64,000 nucleotides of DNA. It comes from Platerodrilus igneus. Taxonomy: Eukaryota > Arthropoda > Insecta > Coleoptera > Lycidae. The DNA lies in contig JARFIW010000500.1 of assembly GCA_036346225.1 (NCBI GenBank), positions 2,790,001 to 2,854,000 of the forward strand, read 5' to 3'. The notes beneath the pieces are model-generated. The model ran no database searches and was not told the DNA's origin. It saw only the letters and a program-made list of their open reading frames with translations. Every line of letters begins with the position of its first letter. Position 1 is the first letter of the stretch. A program made the position numbers and the translations under genes. This document shows, in pieces, positions 51,285 to 62,988 of the stretch.

Positions 51285-51957
51285 GAAGTCATATTTAATG
51301 AAGATGTATGTGAAATTTACAATAATATAGGTGAACGTCTTGTGCAAGTAAAGGCAGTTGATGGAGTCTATCAAATTAAGGTAGACAAAGTAAAATATAT
51401 GGTATTAACCACTAGAACTAATGTGAGTGCTATGGCTTGGCACAGGATATTGAGTCACATCAATATGAGTGACTTGAGTAAAATGGAAAATGGTCTTGTA
51501 AGTGGATTTGATTTTGGGAAACATGATGAAGTTGAAATTAAAAATTGCATTGTTTGTAAAGAAGGAAAGCAGACAAGAAAGCATTTTACAGGAGTAAGAA
51601 TCAAACAAATGGCTTATTAGAATTCATACATTCTGATGTGTGGACAGATGGAAACGAAGTCTATTGATGAGCGAAGATATATTTTGATCTTTACTGATGA
51701 TTATTCACTAAAGATTTTTTTATTTTTTAAAGGAGAAATCTGAAACATTGTTTTGTTTTATTGAATTTAGAAATATGGTGGAATGGGAGTTGAATAAAAA
51801 ATTAAAGGGTAATCGGACAGACAGTGGCTCGGAATACTATAATGATTACTTTATTTGCACAAACAACAGTTCTTTATTATCAAACCGATTATACAAGCCT
51901 TTTCGACAACTTGTATCTACAATGAAATTTCTAAAAGCTTACAATAATTTACTTTAA
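51285..51957 (+). pseudogene. Copia 2 GAG-pre-integrase and integrase, broken
   Basis: It resumes right after the Gypsy with EVIFNEDVCEIYNNIGE. WHRILSHINMSDLSKME and CIVCKEGKQTRKHF (HHCC finger) follow to 51620. A shift leads to EFIHSDVW and then, at about 51780-51840, LKGNRTDSGSEYYND (normally TDNGGEY). The integrase stops making sense after FICTNNSSL at about 51870. Confidence 0.8.
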
Positions 51958-52479
51958 CGAATCGTTAACAATACAAATATTAACTTCTAAAACTACGATG
52001 CTATCTTCTTAATTGAAGCACTATAATTAACTAATTATTAATTTAATCGATCATTACAGTAATTTATATCACAAAACAATTTATATCAACAATAATTTAT
52101 ATCACATCTTTCAAAACTTCATTCAGAACTGACTTCCAATATTCATGACGACAATTTATATACATTTCAATTGTACTAGCTAATTAGAGAACACACCAGA
52201 AATTATGCAGATAACATCCTCGAGATTTCCTATTGTAATTTAAATAACTCTTAAATGCAAAACCCTTGTACCTGTTGTTAATAAAGTTCTTTGATCTCTT
52301 GTTTATCACACTTAAACAGAACTGCTCAATTTATTTTTTTTTTTATCAATAAATTACATTTTTATTCTGACATAACTTGACATCTTCTAATTTGTTACTT
52401 GCCTGCTACACTCTATATATAGTAATGCATAGTAACTATTATAGCATATTATGGTTCATCATCATTTTGTTTTTGACCT

Positions 52480-52660
52480 TACTTAAGGTCAGTTTGACGC
52501 AGCTCTGACTTCTTTTCTATTCTGTGCTAATCTAAAAAGTTCTACATACCCTTCACAACCTAAATTTCTAATAATTTGACTAATATAGCTTGGTCTAGGT
52601 CTTCCTATACTCTTCTATCCTTTTTCCTATCTACCTGACTCTACCAAGATATTAGCAATC
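52480..52660 (-). mobile_element. LINE ORF2 C-terminal fragment
   Basis: The minus strand reads GRPRPSYISQIIRNLGCEG then YVELFRLAQNRKEVRAAS, the standard end of a LINE ORF2 (GRPR...Y..QI..D.GC). Counterparts are at 59590-60060 and 60540-60850. Confidence 0.7.
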
Positions 52661-52757
52661 TGATGGTTGTTAAAGAACTCCAACATGTTTACATGATTCC
52701 CATTTATAAGGAAATGAAATATTATCTGGCTATTCCCTCCAAAAAAAGGAAAAGCAG

Positions 52758-52935
52758 CGAATCGCTGCCAACATGCCAGACCGCTAACTAATTGTGAGTT
52801 ATGTCATGGAGACGTTTATTAAGCTATATGTTATGGTTAGACTTAAACAACGAATCGCTACCAACATACCAGACCGTTAATTGTGAGTTACGTCATGGTG
52901 ACATTTAGTTAACTAATTTTTATTTATTTATTTCT
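52758..52935. repeat. Two-copy tandem repeat, period about 93 bp
   Basis: cgaatcgctgccaacatgcc at 52758 recurs as cgaatcgctaccaacatacc at 52851, followed in both by cagaccg-taa, attgtgagtta-gtcatgg and gac-ttta. Confidence 0.8.
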
Positions 52936-53119
52936 TTTTTTGTTGCATCACAATATTTCAACACATGTCAATCAAGTCCATCTACAAGACGTGGTGCCGA
53001 ATGGCCCAACAATCATCGTTTGTGTCAAATCCTTCCTTTACGCTCTAATGTAATTATTCTGATCAGAGGTGGACCAATTGGTGCTACAATATGTAAATGC
53101 TGCATTTGAAACAATGTTA

Positions 53120-53850
53120 AGTAAATGCAGCATTAAACATCAAAAATCAAATATGTACGCACTCAAGCAAAACAGAGTAGCAAATGCTTTTACAGAAAAA
53201 TCATTGGAAAAGTAAGGTGTATACTTTTTGATGCAAATCTGGAGAAAGAATATTGTGGTGAAGTAGTTAATATGTCAGTGTTAGTTTTAAATCATTTTGC
53301 AAATGCAACATTAGAGACAAAGACCTCGGAAGAAAGTTGGTATGGCATTAAAGTCAATCTAAGCAATCTGAGAATATTTGTAGGTTGCGTTATGGTGATA
53401 TTCTTAAATAAAAATGTTAAGTTGAGATGTTTTATGGAAAATAAATACACATCTGATGGCTAGTGGTGTTAGGGAAGTTCAAAATGCAGAAGTAATTATA
53501 CCAATTGACAATTCTAGAAACTCTGATGATGATTATTTTATGCTAGATGCAGATCGTTTAGGGAATATTGTTCCAGTAGAAAAATAAATTCCATGAACAA
53601 ACTTTGGGCAAAAGTCCGCAAAATATGATGATTATATTTTGTATTCAGTGCACATTGAAGATATTGATGAACTCTCATCGGTTGAAAAGGCGTTGTTTTC
53701 TACAAAGGCCAATTGTTGGCAATAAGCAATGATGGATAAAATGCAATCCCTTTATTTGAATAACACCTTGGAGTTGACTGAACTTCTAAAAGGAAGGAAA
53801 TCTCTAAAAACAAAATGGGTGTTTAATACCAATTTGGATCACGAGTTAAA
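53120..53850 (+). pseudogene. Copia 2 integrase end and RT start, broken
   Basis: ALKQNRVANAFTEKSLEK (normally QQNGVAER) is at 53155. GEVVNMSVLVLNHFANATLE and SWYGIKVNLSNLRIFGC-like text run to 53400. At 53640-53850, ELSSVEKALFSTKANCW, MDKMQSLYLNNTLELTELL and KSLKTKWVFNTN match the first RT segment. Stops and shifts are common. Confidence 0.75.
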
Positions 53851-53876
53851 ATTATGTTAATTTGGTTATTGCATGT

Positions 53877-54772
53877 GAAGTTTATGAATACAGTTTCACA
53901 CGAACCCGAGGTGAATAACTCCCATGTTTTATGGATATGTATTCTGCATAAACCCGCATTTCCCAGGTTAAAGGAATGTTGATGTGGTTAGATGGTCAGC
54001 CATTAGATGCATGGAATAGAGGGGATAATAACAGGCTCCTGGGAGTGACGCATTTTAAAGCAACGGACTTGACTTTCGGCTATCGAAGAGATCGAACGTG
54101 TGTATGCGTTAGTTTGACAAAGTGATCCCTTCTATGTCCTTGTACCTTTCCCTCGTACATAAAAACTATCTCGTGTTTTGCCGCAGTATAGGCACACTCA
54201 TTTCGCTTTTAGAATTTGACCACATGTGAAAGAACCCTGACCTGAAAATGTAACAGTTGACGCCTCGATTTGGGCACCAATTGTTACGTTCCCAAATTCG
54301 GTTGCAAGTGTTACCATATGGATAAAGCCAAAATAACAGTAAGCCATGGCTTATCTGGTTTTTTGCCGGAACCAAATGCCGCCTTGCTTGTCTTAAAGTC
54401 TGGGTCTCATGCAGGTAGTTTCTTCTATGCGTGGACAATTTCTAAAGACGAAGTGATTGCACCTATACTGTGGTGGTACACGGGATAGTTTTTTAGGTAA
54501 GACGAAAAGATACGAGCATATGAATGGAATTACTGTACCAAACTAATGTGCACACACGTTCGATCTTTTCGATAGCCGATAGTCAAGTCCCTTGCTTTAA
54601 AATGTGTCATTCCATGAACCTGTTATTATCCCCTTCATTCCACACTTCTAACGAATGACCATCTAACCATATACACATTTGGGAAATACGGCTTATGCAG
54701 AATACATGCCATAAGTCATGGGGTCTATTGTTCTCGGGTTCATGTCCAACTATATTCATAAACTTCATTTAA
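53877..54772. mobile_element. Large foldback element (about 0.9 kb, arms about 350 bp)
   Basis: Left arm tgaagtttatgaata at 53877 and its inverse ending at 54772. Inside, ggctatcgaagagatcgaacgtgtg (left) faces cacacgttcgatcttttcgatagcc (right), and gcagtatagg faces cctatactg near the centre. The arms agree along their length with point differences; the unique middle is short (about 54215-54440). No ORF. A relative of the middle and right arm is at 61540-62065. Confidence 0.85.
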
Positions 54773-55167
54773 GAATGAGAAAAAAACTTTCACTTTCTGG
54801 ATTCAAAAACTCCTTAAATCGGATATTACAATAAAATTTGGTGCAGCCAAAAGATTCAAAATTCTTTTGAACAACTGGTATCTAAAATATTTTTATTTGT
54901 ATTTCATTTCATGTAAGAAGACGATCATTTGACATAATTAAACACACACATACGCCAATGGACGTGCAATCCCCCGTTATCCTATATAATTATAGTAAAG
55001 TAATTTCATTTTATTGTTCAATGGTCCTTATGTATGTTTAAACTGATATGAATTTCTGTGGTGATTTAAAATTTTAGTTAATTAAAATGAAAATCTGCAT
55101 TCCTAAAGAAAAATGTTTTGCATTTAATTTAATTTGAACATTTTTTCTTTGCCCTGTAATTAAAATC
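54773..55167. other. Noncoding between foldback and hAT 2
   Basis: The first 60 bp (ctggattcaaaaactcc...aataaaattt) match 62030-62065, so they belong to the foldback family flank. The remainder is featureless. Confidence 0.4.
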
Positions 55168-55835
55168 CAGACCCCACAAATAGTCGCTTTTTAGCGACTA
55201 GTTTACTAAAACATTGTGAACTCGCTAAAACTCGCTAATTATAAATTTTGCTCACTAAAGTCGCTTTTTTCAACTGTTTCCCACTCTGGCCAGAAATACA
55301 ACATAATTTTTTATTCCACAAAAAATAAATTATCATTTTTGCCAGAAAAAGAAAATAAACGATCCCTTTATAAGAATGACAAATAATTTAATTGGAAATT
55401 AAATGACCGTAACGTAATTGTATAGTCTAAATATGCATAACAAATGTTGCCGCCGGCACCAACAAGACGATGCATAAGTGAAGAAACAGCGTTATTGCCA
55501 GATATTCTCCCTTCTTTGCTAATGTTATATGAAACTTTAATATAGCATGTTTAATGAACAGATTCAATAAACAAAAGTTTAACAATTCAAAATATAAGAA
55601 TTTTTTATTTAAACTTCGTGCTCATTTATGAGAGGAGTAGTATCTCAGTATCTGTTTGTTAAACGCACATGCATTATAAAGATATGACTGCTGTGATACG
55701 CATTATTTTAGTTGGTCAAATCTCATTTAAAAACGGTTTGTTTAATTATGGTAAATTAAATCTGAAGTTAAAATGTTTATTGTGTGTTTCGTTTATTTTA
55801 TTAACATTGCGTTGCATAGGCACAGTGAGTTTAAA

Positions 55836-58357
55836 ATGGGAAAATGTAAGTTTGTAAACGAGTGGTTAAATAAAAAGGATATTAATGGTCTCACCATTTC
55901 TAAGTGGGCTAAGAAATATGATGACACGAAAGCGTTTTGCCTAGTGTGTAATAAAACATTTAGTATTTCATATGGATTTATTAAATTAAATCACCATGCC
56001 AAGGGATATCAGCATTTGCAGTTGGTGAATTAAAAGTTGTACCCAATGCAGTTGCAAATCCAGTTATTGAAGGTAGAAGTAGACAACATTGAAGAACACC
56101 CTGTAGGTTTGTTGACTTAATGTAGTTCTTTTAATCTTAGGAGCTCATTTTTAATTTAGGATTGATCGGATCACAGGGTGAATTAAAAACTCTAAAAGCA
56201 TCATCATTTCAACTTATTTCGACAAGAGACAGAGCAACTAAGCTAGAATTGCAATTGTATCTTCAAATAGTTGGTGCAAACTGGAGTGTTGAGTCGTGTA
56301 GAGGTTTAGCTTCGTTTTTGAAAAGTATTATAGCTGGTGATGGTGTCATACCTGCCAATTTTTCGTTATCGTCTTCAAAAATAAGGTACATTATTAAACA
56401 CACATTAGGCCCATACTGCAAAAAAGATATACTTAAAGATATAGACAATAGTTTTTACACAATTCTATATGACGAAACTACCAACTCAGAGAGTTTAAAT
56501 CAATTGCACATAAGTGTTAGATTTTTTTCATATAAGTTATCGAAAGTGGTTAATCTATGCTTAGAAACTTATTTTTTGGGCCATGGTTATGGAGAGACAT
56601 TATCGATTCATAAATATTCCCTGTATGTTTGTTGTGGTTTGTTAAGCATTCTTCTTAATCTTTTTTGGGAATTAAACCACTCATAGTTTTTAAAATCAAC
56701 TTTATTTTAAAAACTATGAGTGGTTTAATTCCCAAAAAAGATTAAGAAGAATTATTGATTCATATATTAAAGGCCATTAATGATAATGGGTTGTTGCTAA
56801 CAAACTGTATAATGCTTGGTCCTAATGTCAATAAAAAGGTGTGGTGGATAATAAACAAAAAGATTAAAGAAATAAGAAGCAAGTCTTTAATAGATTTAGG
56901 ATCTTGTAACATACATATTGTGCATAATTCGTTCTTGAGCGGACTAAAATGTTTCGGATTAGAAACCTCGAATTTAATAATATCGTATTACTTATTTCAT
57001 GGTTGGCCTACAAGAGTGAAAGATTATGAAGTTATTCAAAAATTGCTGTGTGTTCCTAAACATAGATTTATTAAACATGCACCATCTAGATGGCTTACTT
57101 TACAGCTTGCAATTGAAAGAGTTCTTGAGCAGTGGCACTGTATTTTAAATTACTGTCTAGTATACATACAAAAAAATGGTCTAAAAGACTTGAACAAAAA
57201 TAAACATTATAAAATAGTAAAAAGCTTTATATCTATCCCCACATCAAAAGCACAGCTATTATTCGTGAATAGTGTGGCCAAAATATTTACAAAGTTTATA
57301 TTATTTTTTCAAAAAAATGAACTTTTGGTTCATGTTCTGTATGAAAAACTTCCTTGTTTTTGATTTATTGTCCAGGGAATGTATAGATGATGTGCTTGCT
57401 AATTATAAAAATAGGAATCTCAAAGAAATGTGTGAAAATAAAAACATTTTGATTTTGGACGAGATAAATCCTGGTCAAGAATGTTTAAGCTTACTGAATA
57501 GTAAAGAAGTATCCGAAAAATTAGAAGTTTTAAATAAAGTAAAGAATTTTTATATTGCTTCAATTAAACATATCTATGAAAAAATTCCACATTTTAAAAC
57601 AATTTTCAAGTATTTAACTTTTTTGAATATTAAAGATCCTTTGTCCAAAAAAGTTAGTCTGGAAAAGGAGAAATATTTTTCTAAATGCCTGAAAATTTTG
57701 CCTTTTGATGTAGATTATGATACAGTTATTTTGGAATACAAAAATTTAAAAGCAGACATTATAAATAAAGAAGTAAATTTTGATAGAACAAGAATTGATA
57801 CAATGTGAACTACACTACTAGAACATGTTGATTCGAATGGGACAAAAACACACAAGGAACTGTGGAAAGTAATAAAAGCTTTTCTAATATTAGCACATGG
57901 TAATGCAGAGGTTGACAGAAATTTTTCTCTGTTAAAAAGAATATTAACACAATACAAAACTGCAATGGACGTTTCAACTCTGACATCTCTTATGCATATC
58001 AAAAACAATTTGAGATTATTCTATGATAATAAACCTCAACTTATGTTGATTAAAAAAGAATTGATGAACATGAATAGGGTAGCGTACAAAGTGTATAACT
58101 ATTTAGAACAAAAAAAGGCAAAGAAAAGAGAAGAAGAAGAAGAAGAAAACCGTGCCAAATCTGAACAAGAAGCTGAATTACTTAAAGAACGACAAGGGAA
58201 GGTGCAAGGAAATAAAACTATGGTTGCTAATATGGCTAAAGAATTATGTGATATGAGTGCTCAAAAGAAAGAAACTCACAAATTATCGACACAGTTAGTC
58301 CGAGATGCAACAGACAAACTAAAATATGCAATAAAGCAAAAAATTTTGCTGAAGTAA
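55836..58357 (+). pseudogene. hAT 2 transposase, broken
   Basis: The start is ATG at 55836 (MGKCKFVNEWLNKKD), followed by a Cys/His finger (CLVCNKTF...HHAKGYQH). From about 56190, FQLISTRDRATKLELQLYLQ, YTILYDETTNSESLNQLHI (first Asp region) and FLGHGYGETL follow. The hairpin interrupts at 56648. Then come INDNGLLLTNCIMLGPNVNKKV, IHIVHNSFLSGL and RWLTLQLAIERVL (57090). The C-terminal dimerisation block LWKVIKAFLILAHGNAEVDRNFSLLKRIL is at 57860-57945, followed by a Lys/Glu-rich coiled coil (58090-58230). A premature TGA lies at about 57806. Confidence 0.85.
56648..56752. mobile_element. Perfect hairpin, 49-bp arms, 7-bp loop
   Basis: Arms 56648-56696 and 56704-56752 are exact inverse copies (attcttcttaatc ... 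tttttaaaat) around caacttt. The arm sequence is the terminal sequence of the foldback element at 30244-31278 (gaattaaaccactcatag...ttttaaaat). It interrupts the hAT 2 transposase reading. Confidence 0.9.
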
Positions 58358-58779
58358 CTGTTGCACAAATATTATTAGATAGTGCAACCAAAATTACCTC
58401 TACATAGGAACAAGTGTATAAAAAATTATTAACCTACAAACTAACATTTTAAAATGTTAAAGAGAGTTGAATACAATGGATAACTATGTAACAAAAAAAC
58501 TTAAAAAGTGATTCAATGATGGTTCAAAAGTTTACAATAAAAAGTATTTGTTGCTATTGCACTACTGTAATATTCTTTTTTTTAACTATGTAGTTTTATG
58601 TAATTTTTTAAACAAGAAATGTTTTTTTTACTTTATTTGCTTATTTACTTCAGTTCGGCAATCGTTATATCATTAACAACCACACTTTTGAGTCAAATGG
58701 TCACTATTTGGTCACTTTTTCATATTGGGAATAGCGACCAAAGTCGCTATTTTAAAAAGAAATTTTGCTGTGAGCCCTG

Positions 58780-59159
58780 TGTTACAAATTGTTTGGCCTG
58801 AATGTTACTAAAAATTAAAGAGTGCTTTTATGATTTGACTTTTCTTGTAGAATATATTGTTGATAGGTTCATGGTTCTTCAGGATCTACTTTGTTTTAGT
58901 ATGTTCTACTGGTTGCAAAATTTGCTGGTTTGGACACATCATGTGTTACAATAATTGATTTTATTGACTTGGATAAGCAATGGTAGAAACCATGTGAATT
59001 CAGTGCTTATTATAAATTTTACTTATTGATTTATCATTTGATTATAAACAGTTACATTATATCTCATAATCAAAAATATTTAGTTATAACAAATTTTGAT
59101 AGAACTAGTGCCAATACCACCAATCTTTTTTGTGTATTTAATATTTTTTATTATTTTAG
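58780..59159. other. End of Elp3 intron 2, no feature
   Basis: AT-rich. It ends in the polypyrimidine-like ttttttattattttag acceptor of exon 3. Confidence 0.5.
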
Positions 59160-59363
59160 ATAGCTATAGTGGCTGTGATGTGTAAGCCTCATAGATGTCC
59201 ACATATTAATTGGACTGGAAATATATGTGTTTATTGTCCTGGCGGACCTGATTCTGATTTTGAATATTCAACCCAAAGTTACACAGGATATGAGCCAACT
59301 TCAATGAGAGCTATAAGGGCCCGATATGATCCGTACCTACAAGTTAGACATCGAGTGGAACAG
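59160..59363 (+). CDS. Elp3: Elp3 coding exon 3 (radical SAM iron-sulfur cluster motif)
   Basis: Acceptor ttattttag precedes ATA GCT ATA GTG. The 204-bp exon (68 codons, phase 0, residues 92-159) begins [13 protein letters not shown] and contains the radical SAM cysteines of Elp3 (C104, C114, C117, spacing C-X9-C-X2-C in [14 protein letters not shown]). [20 protein letters not shown] and HRVEQ then lead to donor CAG|GTAATT. The sequence is almost identical to that of other animals, so the gene is under strong constraint despite the huge intron before it. Confidence 0.97.
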
Positions 59364-59589
59364 GTAATTCTTATGTTGATGTATTGTAACATTTATTTTT
59401 AATATCAAACATTTTTGAGAATATTTTTCTTATTACGATGTTGTAAAGATCATGTTTTAATCAGTTGTATTTATATAGCTGGTAGATTGTATCTGAAAGA
59501 AATGAAAATGGTAAATTTTGTTATATGATTATTGGTATTTGTTTGATAAATAATATTTACATTTGCAGGGAGCCTCCATTGTTTCCCAT

Positions 59590-60060
59590 TCTGAGCTAAC
59601 CTATATATAACCCTGGAAATCCCACAACCTACATCTTTCACTATCTGTGTGTAATAGTTTAATCTAAGTCTACCTCTACTTTTCGTTTTTTTTCTCTGCT
59701 TCTAATATATCTTCCACCGTTCCCTTATGTCGTAAAACGTGTCCCATCATCATCGTTAGGTCTGCAGTCCTAGAACTATTCTATCCTTCTATTTCTCCTA
59801 TTTTTTCTTTGTTTTCCACAGATATCTCGCTTCCCATACTATTTCTAGAACCTGTTTGTTCTTAACTTTGTCTGTCTATTCTATCGTCATCATACATCTG
59901 GAGCACTATATTCCAAAGACTTCTATCTATTTCCTGTCTGCTTCTCCGACTGTCGCCATTATATAGCCGTACAGTGCTGTGCTCCACACATATGATTTCA
60001 ACAATTTTTTTCTTGTTTCTATGTTTATTGTCTTCGAAGATAGCCATTGCTCTTTCTTGT
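59590..60060 (-). mobile_element. LINE ORF2 C-terminal fragment
   Basis: The minus strand reads QERAMAIFEDNKHRNKKKI, then R-SRQEIDRSLWN-IVLQMYDDDRID and, near 59640, L-YTITHR-KM-VVG, matching the tail of a LINE polymerase. It shares cacaacctacatctttcactatctgtg with 60570-60600. Confidence 0.65.
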
Positions 60061-60357
60061 TGGATACATCACGGCTCCCTTACTATTGTTTTCTAAATGT
60101 GTCGTATTTCACCGATATTCAGTGGCAGCAAGGGGTGTTAAACAACATGATGGCTATTAAGATCCTCAACACTTAGACATTTGCCGAATATTGTTGTTAT
60201 TATTACTATTATTAATTTTCATGTCTTTATTAATAATTATTAGGCGCTGAAACTGGATCCAACCTCCATGAATATTTCATTCGACAATCGTTGGAAGTGA
60301 ATTTGAAATGTTTGTTTTTCCCACATCCATAGCATTTTGTGGCTATTTATCTTTGTT

Positions 60358-60386
60358 GTTATTATTATTATTATTATTATTATTCA
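60358..60386. repeat. (TTA)n microsatellite
   Basis: About eight consecutive att/tta units. Confidence 0.85.
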
Positions 60387-60539
60387 TTAATAGTTTTCCA
60401 TTTAATCCTTTTTGCATAATCAACATTTGTCAAGAATATTGCGAAACCAACACTAGGTGTTTACAATAATCATCAAGTTTAAGTACAATTACTTTTTTCA
60501 TCATTAGGTTTTTCGTCTTGGAATTGGTTGAAAGCGTAC

Positions 60540-60850
60540 CTTCAGTAATTTCTACTCTGAAATTGCCACAGCCTATGTCTTTCACTATCTGTGTGCAATA
60601 GTCTAACCTAGGTCTTCCTCTACCTTTCTTTTTCCTATCTCTGCTTTTAATATATCATGAACTATTCCCTCATGCTTTAGTATGTGTCCTATCATCCTAT
60701 CTCTTCTATTTTTTACTGCTTTACACATATTTCATTTTTCTCTTAACATTTATAGAATCTTTTTGTTCTTCACTTTGCCTGTCCATGATAACTTTATCAT
60801 ATGTCTGTAGCGTCACATTTCAAAGGCTTCTTGCATAGTAGGCTACTTAT
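60540..60850 (-). mobile_element. LINE ORF2 C-terminal fragment, second copy
   Basis: The minus strand reads GRPRLDYCTQIVKDIGCGNF near 60560-60620, the classic terminal motif of LINE ORF2. Related to 59590-60060 but diverged; both sit in Elp3 intron 3. Confidence 0.7.
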
Positions 60851-61539
60851 TTTTTGTTTTTATTTGGTCTTTTTATTGAGTTGAGGACTTCATAAATATG
60901 CATTCGCCTTCAAGGGGTTAATGCATGATGGGAATTTGCATGCAGAAATTTGTTTTTTCCTGTATTTTTACACCCTTAAACGTAGTTGCACTGGGTGGAT
61001 AGTTGGCTCTCATTAGACAAAAAACAAATTATGCTTGAACTTTTATTCGTAGAAATAATGTAATAAAGCAATATGAAGTGATTAGAAAGAGAGTGAAATT
61101 GTCGTGATTGTTCGGGTCATAATTTTTAAAGCTAACTTTCTGAGTGTTGATAAACATTTTGTTTGCTCGAATACTTCATATCATCATGGTACAAAAGAAG
61201 CAACAACAACACAATTACAGTCCTCTATCAATTTGTCGAACTATCATAGTTTGTCATTAGCAGAATTTAAATGTATACAAATTTGCTATAAACATAGCTA
61301 CAACCTGAAAGATACCTACAGTTTATTTTTGCAAATGTCAAAGCTATTGTTTGTTCAAAAAGTAAATTTATCTTAAAAGTTAATACTATTATGACAACAA
61401 ATGTAGTGTTGTTTTGATGAACTAATAGACATGCTTTTTATTTATGGTGAAATTGTTGTAAACCTACCACTTACGGTATAATTTCAACTTCTTCCCATCA
61501 CCAAATCATGCATGACCTTGGACATAAAGTTTTACGTCT
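60851..61539. other. Intron 3 DNA without recognised feature
   Basis: AT-rich, with no repeat or coding similarity seen. Confidence 0.4.
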
Positions 61540-62065
61540 ACAAATTCGGTTGCATGGATTGCCGTCACAAGTGAACCCCAAAAGCTAACAAAAACAAGCG
61601 AGGAGCTTACTGGTTTTTTTACTTAAGATTAAGTCTGCCTCCGACATCTCAGGTCCGGGTCAATGGTTAGGATTTCCAAATTTTACAGTTGACGAAATGA
61701 AGTACCTCTGTGTTAGCGAAGCACGATATTTTGTAGGTAGAGGTAGAGGGTATACAGGAATCAAAAGGAATCACTTCACTGAACTTAACTGCATACACGT
61801 TCGATCTCGTTGAATGCCGATAGTAAAGTCCCTTCTTTTAAGGTGCATTGTTCTCACCCAATATAGTCGTCCACCATTTCACGTTCCTACGGTCAACTGC
61901 ACTAACCACAACAAATCTATGTTTACATACCATAACTCATGGGTTAATGGCCTGGAATTCGTGGGAACTATAGTAGTAGAACTTACATGTAGAAATTTAA
62001 ATTAAGGATGGGAAAAGAAGCTTCCCCATGCTGGGTTTAAAAATCTCCTAAAATTTAATATTAAA
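61540..62065. mobile_element. Half copy of the 53877-54772 foldback family
   Basis: aaattcggttgca (61542) and cacgttcgatctcgttgaatgccgatagtaaagtccctt (61797 onward) match 54294 and 54553 onward of the larger element. Similarity continues through cataactcatgggtt to ctgggtttaaaaatctcc. No opposing left arm is found. Confidence 0.65.
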
Positions 62066-62988
62066 ATAAAATTTAAAACCAAAAAGGTGCAACAATGTTT
62101 ACAAAATTCTCTAGAAACAGTTGTATATATTTTGAAAAATATTTTAATCGAAGATTTCCGAAATGGAAAATCTTTGCTGCTATTGAAAGGTGATTGAGGA
62201 AAACACGAACATTGGTATCACAGCTAATTAACGTAATCAGATGAGTATATAGTTGATTTGAAAGGCCAAATTTTAAACCCTGTATCAATCTCTCTCTACT
62301 AGTATTAGAAGATTGCCAAAGGGTTTCAATATTTTTTCTAAAAGCGTATGGAGAACTTTATGATAACAATAATTATGCCTATAACATTGCTTGCATGTGA
62401 AAGACTTACTAATCATAAGATTTTGTTAAATGCACAGTTTTTGTAATTGATTAATCACAAAATGCGTATGTGGTTCTGAATACCTAAACAATTTTTGTTA
62501 CGCATCTGGTTTTATCAGAAACTGTATTGTAAATTTCAAAAATACTTACGTTTATACATTTGAAAATTCTAATGCTGCCAATACATGCACCAATAACATA
62601 CATCTTTTTAAATGTACAGCATGGAGTGATCGATGATATATGTGGTGATTTTTTTTCTTCGTAGTTTACAGGAGCATCTTATTTAATTTTTTTTTGATAA
62701 TATTTTATATGAGTTTTTGGATGAAGAAGTACACATCTAAGATTGTCCAGAAATGTGATTTTTACGTGATAGTAGGCACCGCATTTCTCTAAGATTGTTG
62801 TGGATTATTTAAATATTACCTACAATAGTGAATGGATTTGCTGTAACGGTATTATAACATGACTACCTAGCTTACTTGGACACCCCTGGATTACTTGGTC
62901 TATGGGCATTTTAAATTAATTAAGTATTCAATTCGATTTACTTAAATTGTAGATTGCTTCTGTTTGTGGAAGTGCTGAAAATATTATC
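62066..62988. other. Intron 3 DNA without recognised feature
   Basis: AT-rich, nothing identified. Confidence 0.4.

Larger units (their letters stand above)
51870..53120. mobile_element. Composite insert in Copia 2
   Basis: It separates two adjacent Copia integrase segments. It has no ORF, contains a LINE tail fragment (52480-52660, minus) and a two-copy 93-bp tandem repeat (52758-52935). Exact boundaries and class are unknown. Confidence 0.5.
45433..53860 (+). mobile_element. Copia-family element 2, gag to early RT, three times interrupted
   Basis: Copia-type coding remnants appear in order: gag (45433-45700), knuckle and protease traces to 46171, GAG-pre-integrase and integrase (51285-51870), integrase end and RT start (about 53120-53850). 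Interruptions are the Gypsy (46172-51284), a mosaic insert (about 51870-53120) and the foldback element (from 53877). No LTRs are found, so both ends are lost or diverged. Confidence 0.8.
55168..58779 (+). mobile_element. hAT transposon 2
   Basis: The left end CAGACCCCACAAATAGTCGC faces the right end CAGGGCTCACAGCAAA (read inward). agtcgct/agcgact words recur just inside both ends (55181-55270, 58729-58750), likely transposase binding sites. It encodes a broken hAT transposase (55836-58357). An 8-bp duplication could not be confirmed (ttaaaatc against tgttacaa). It contains a short hairpin insertion at 56648-56752. Confidence 0.8.

Noticed and set aside
53272..53463. Independent small gene
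   Set aside because: It is the Copia integrase-to-RT linker (VLNHFANATLE), part of the Copia 2 remnant.
55160..58787. 8-bp target duplication for hAT 2
   Set aside because: The flanks ttaaaatc and tgttacaa do not match; not claimed.
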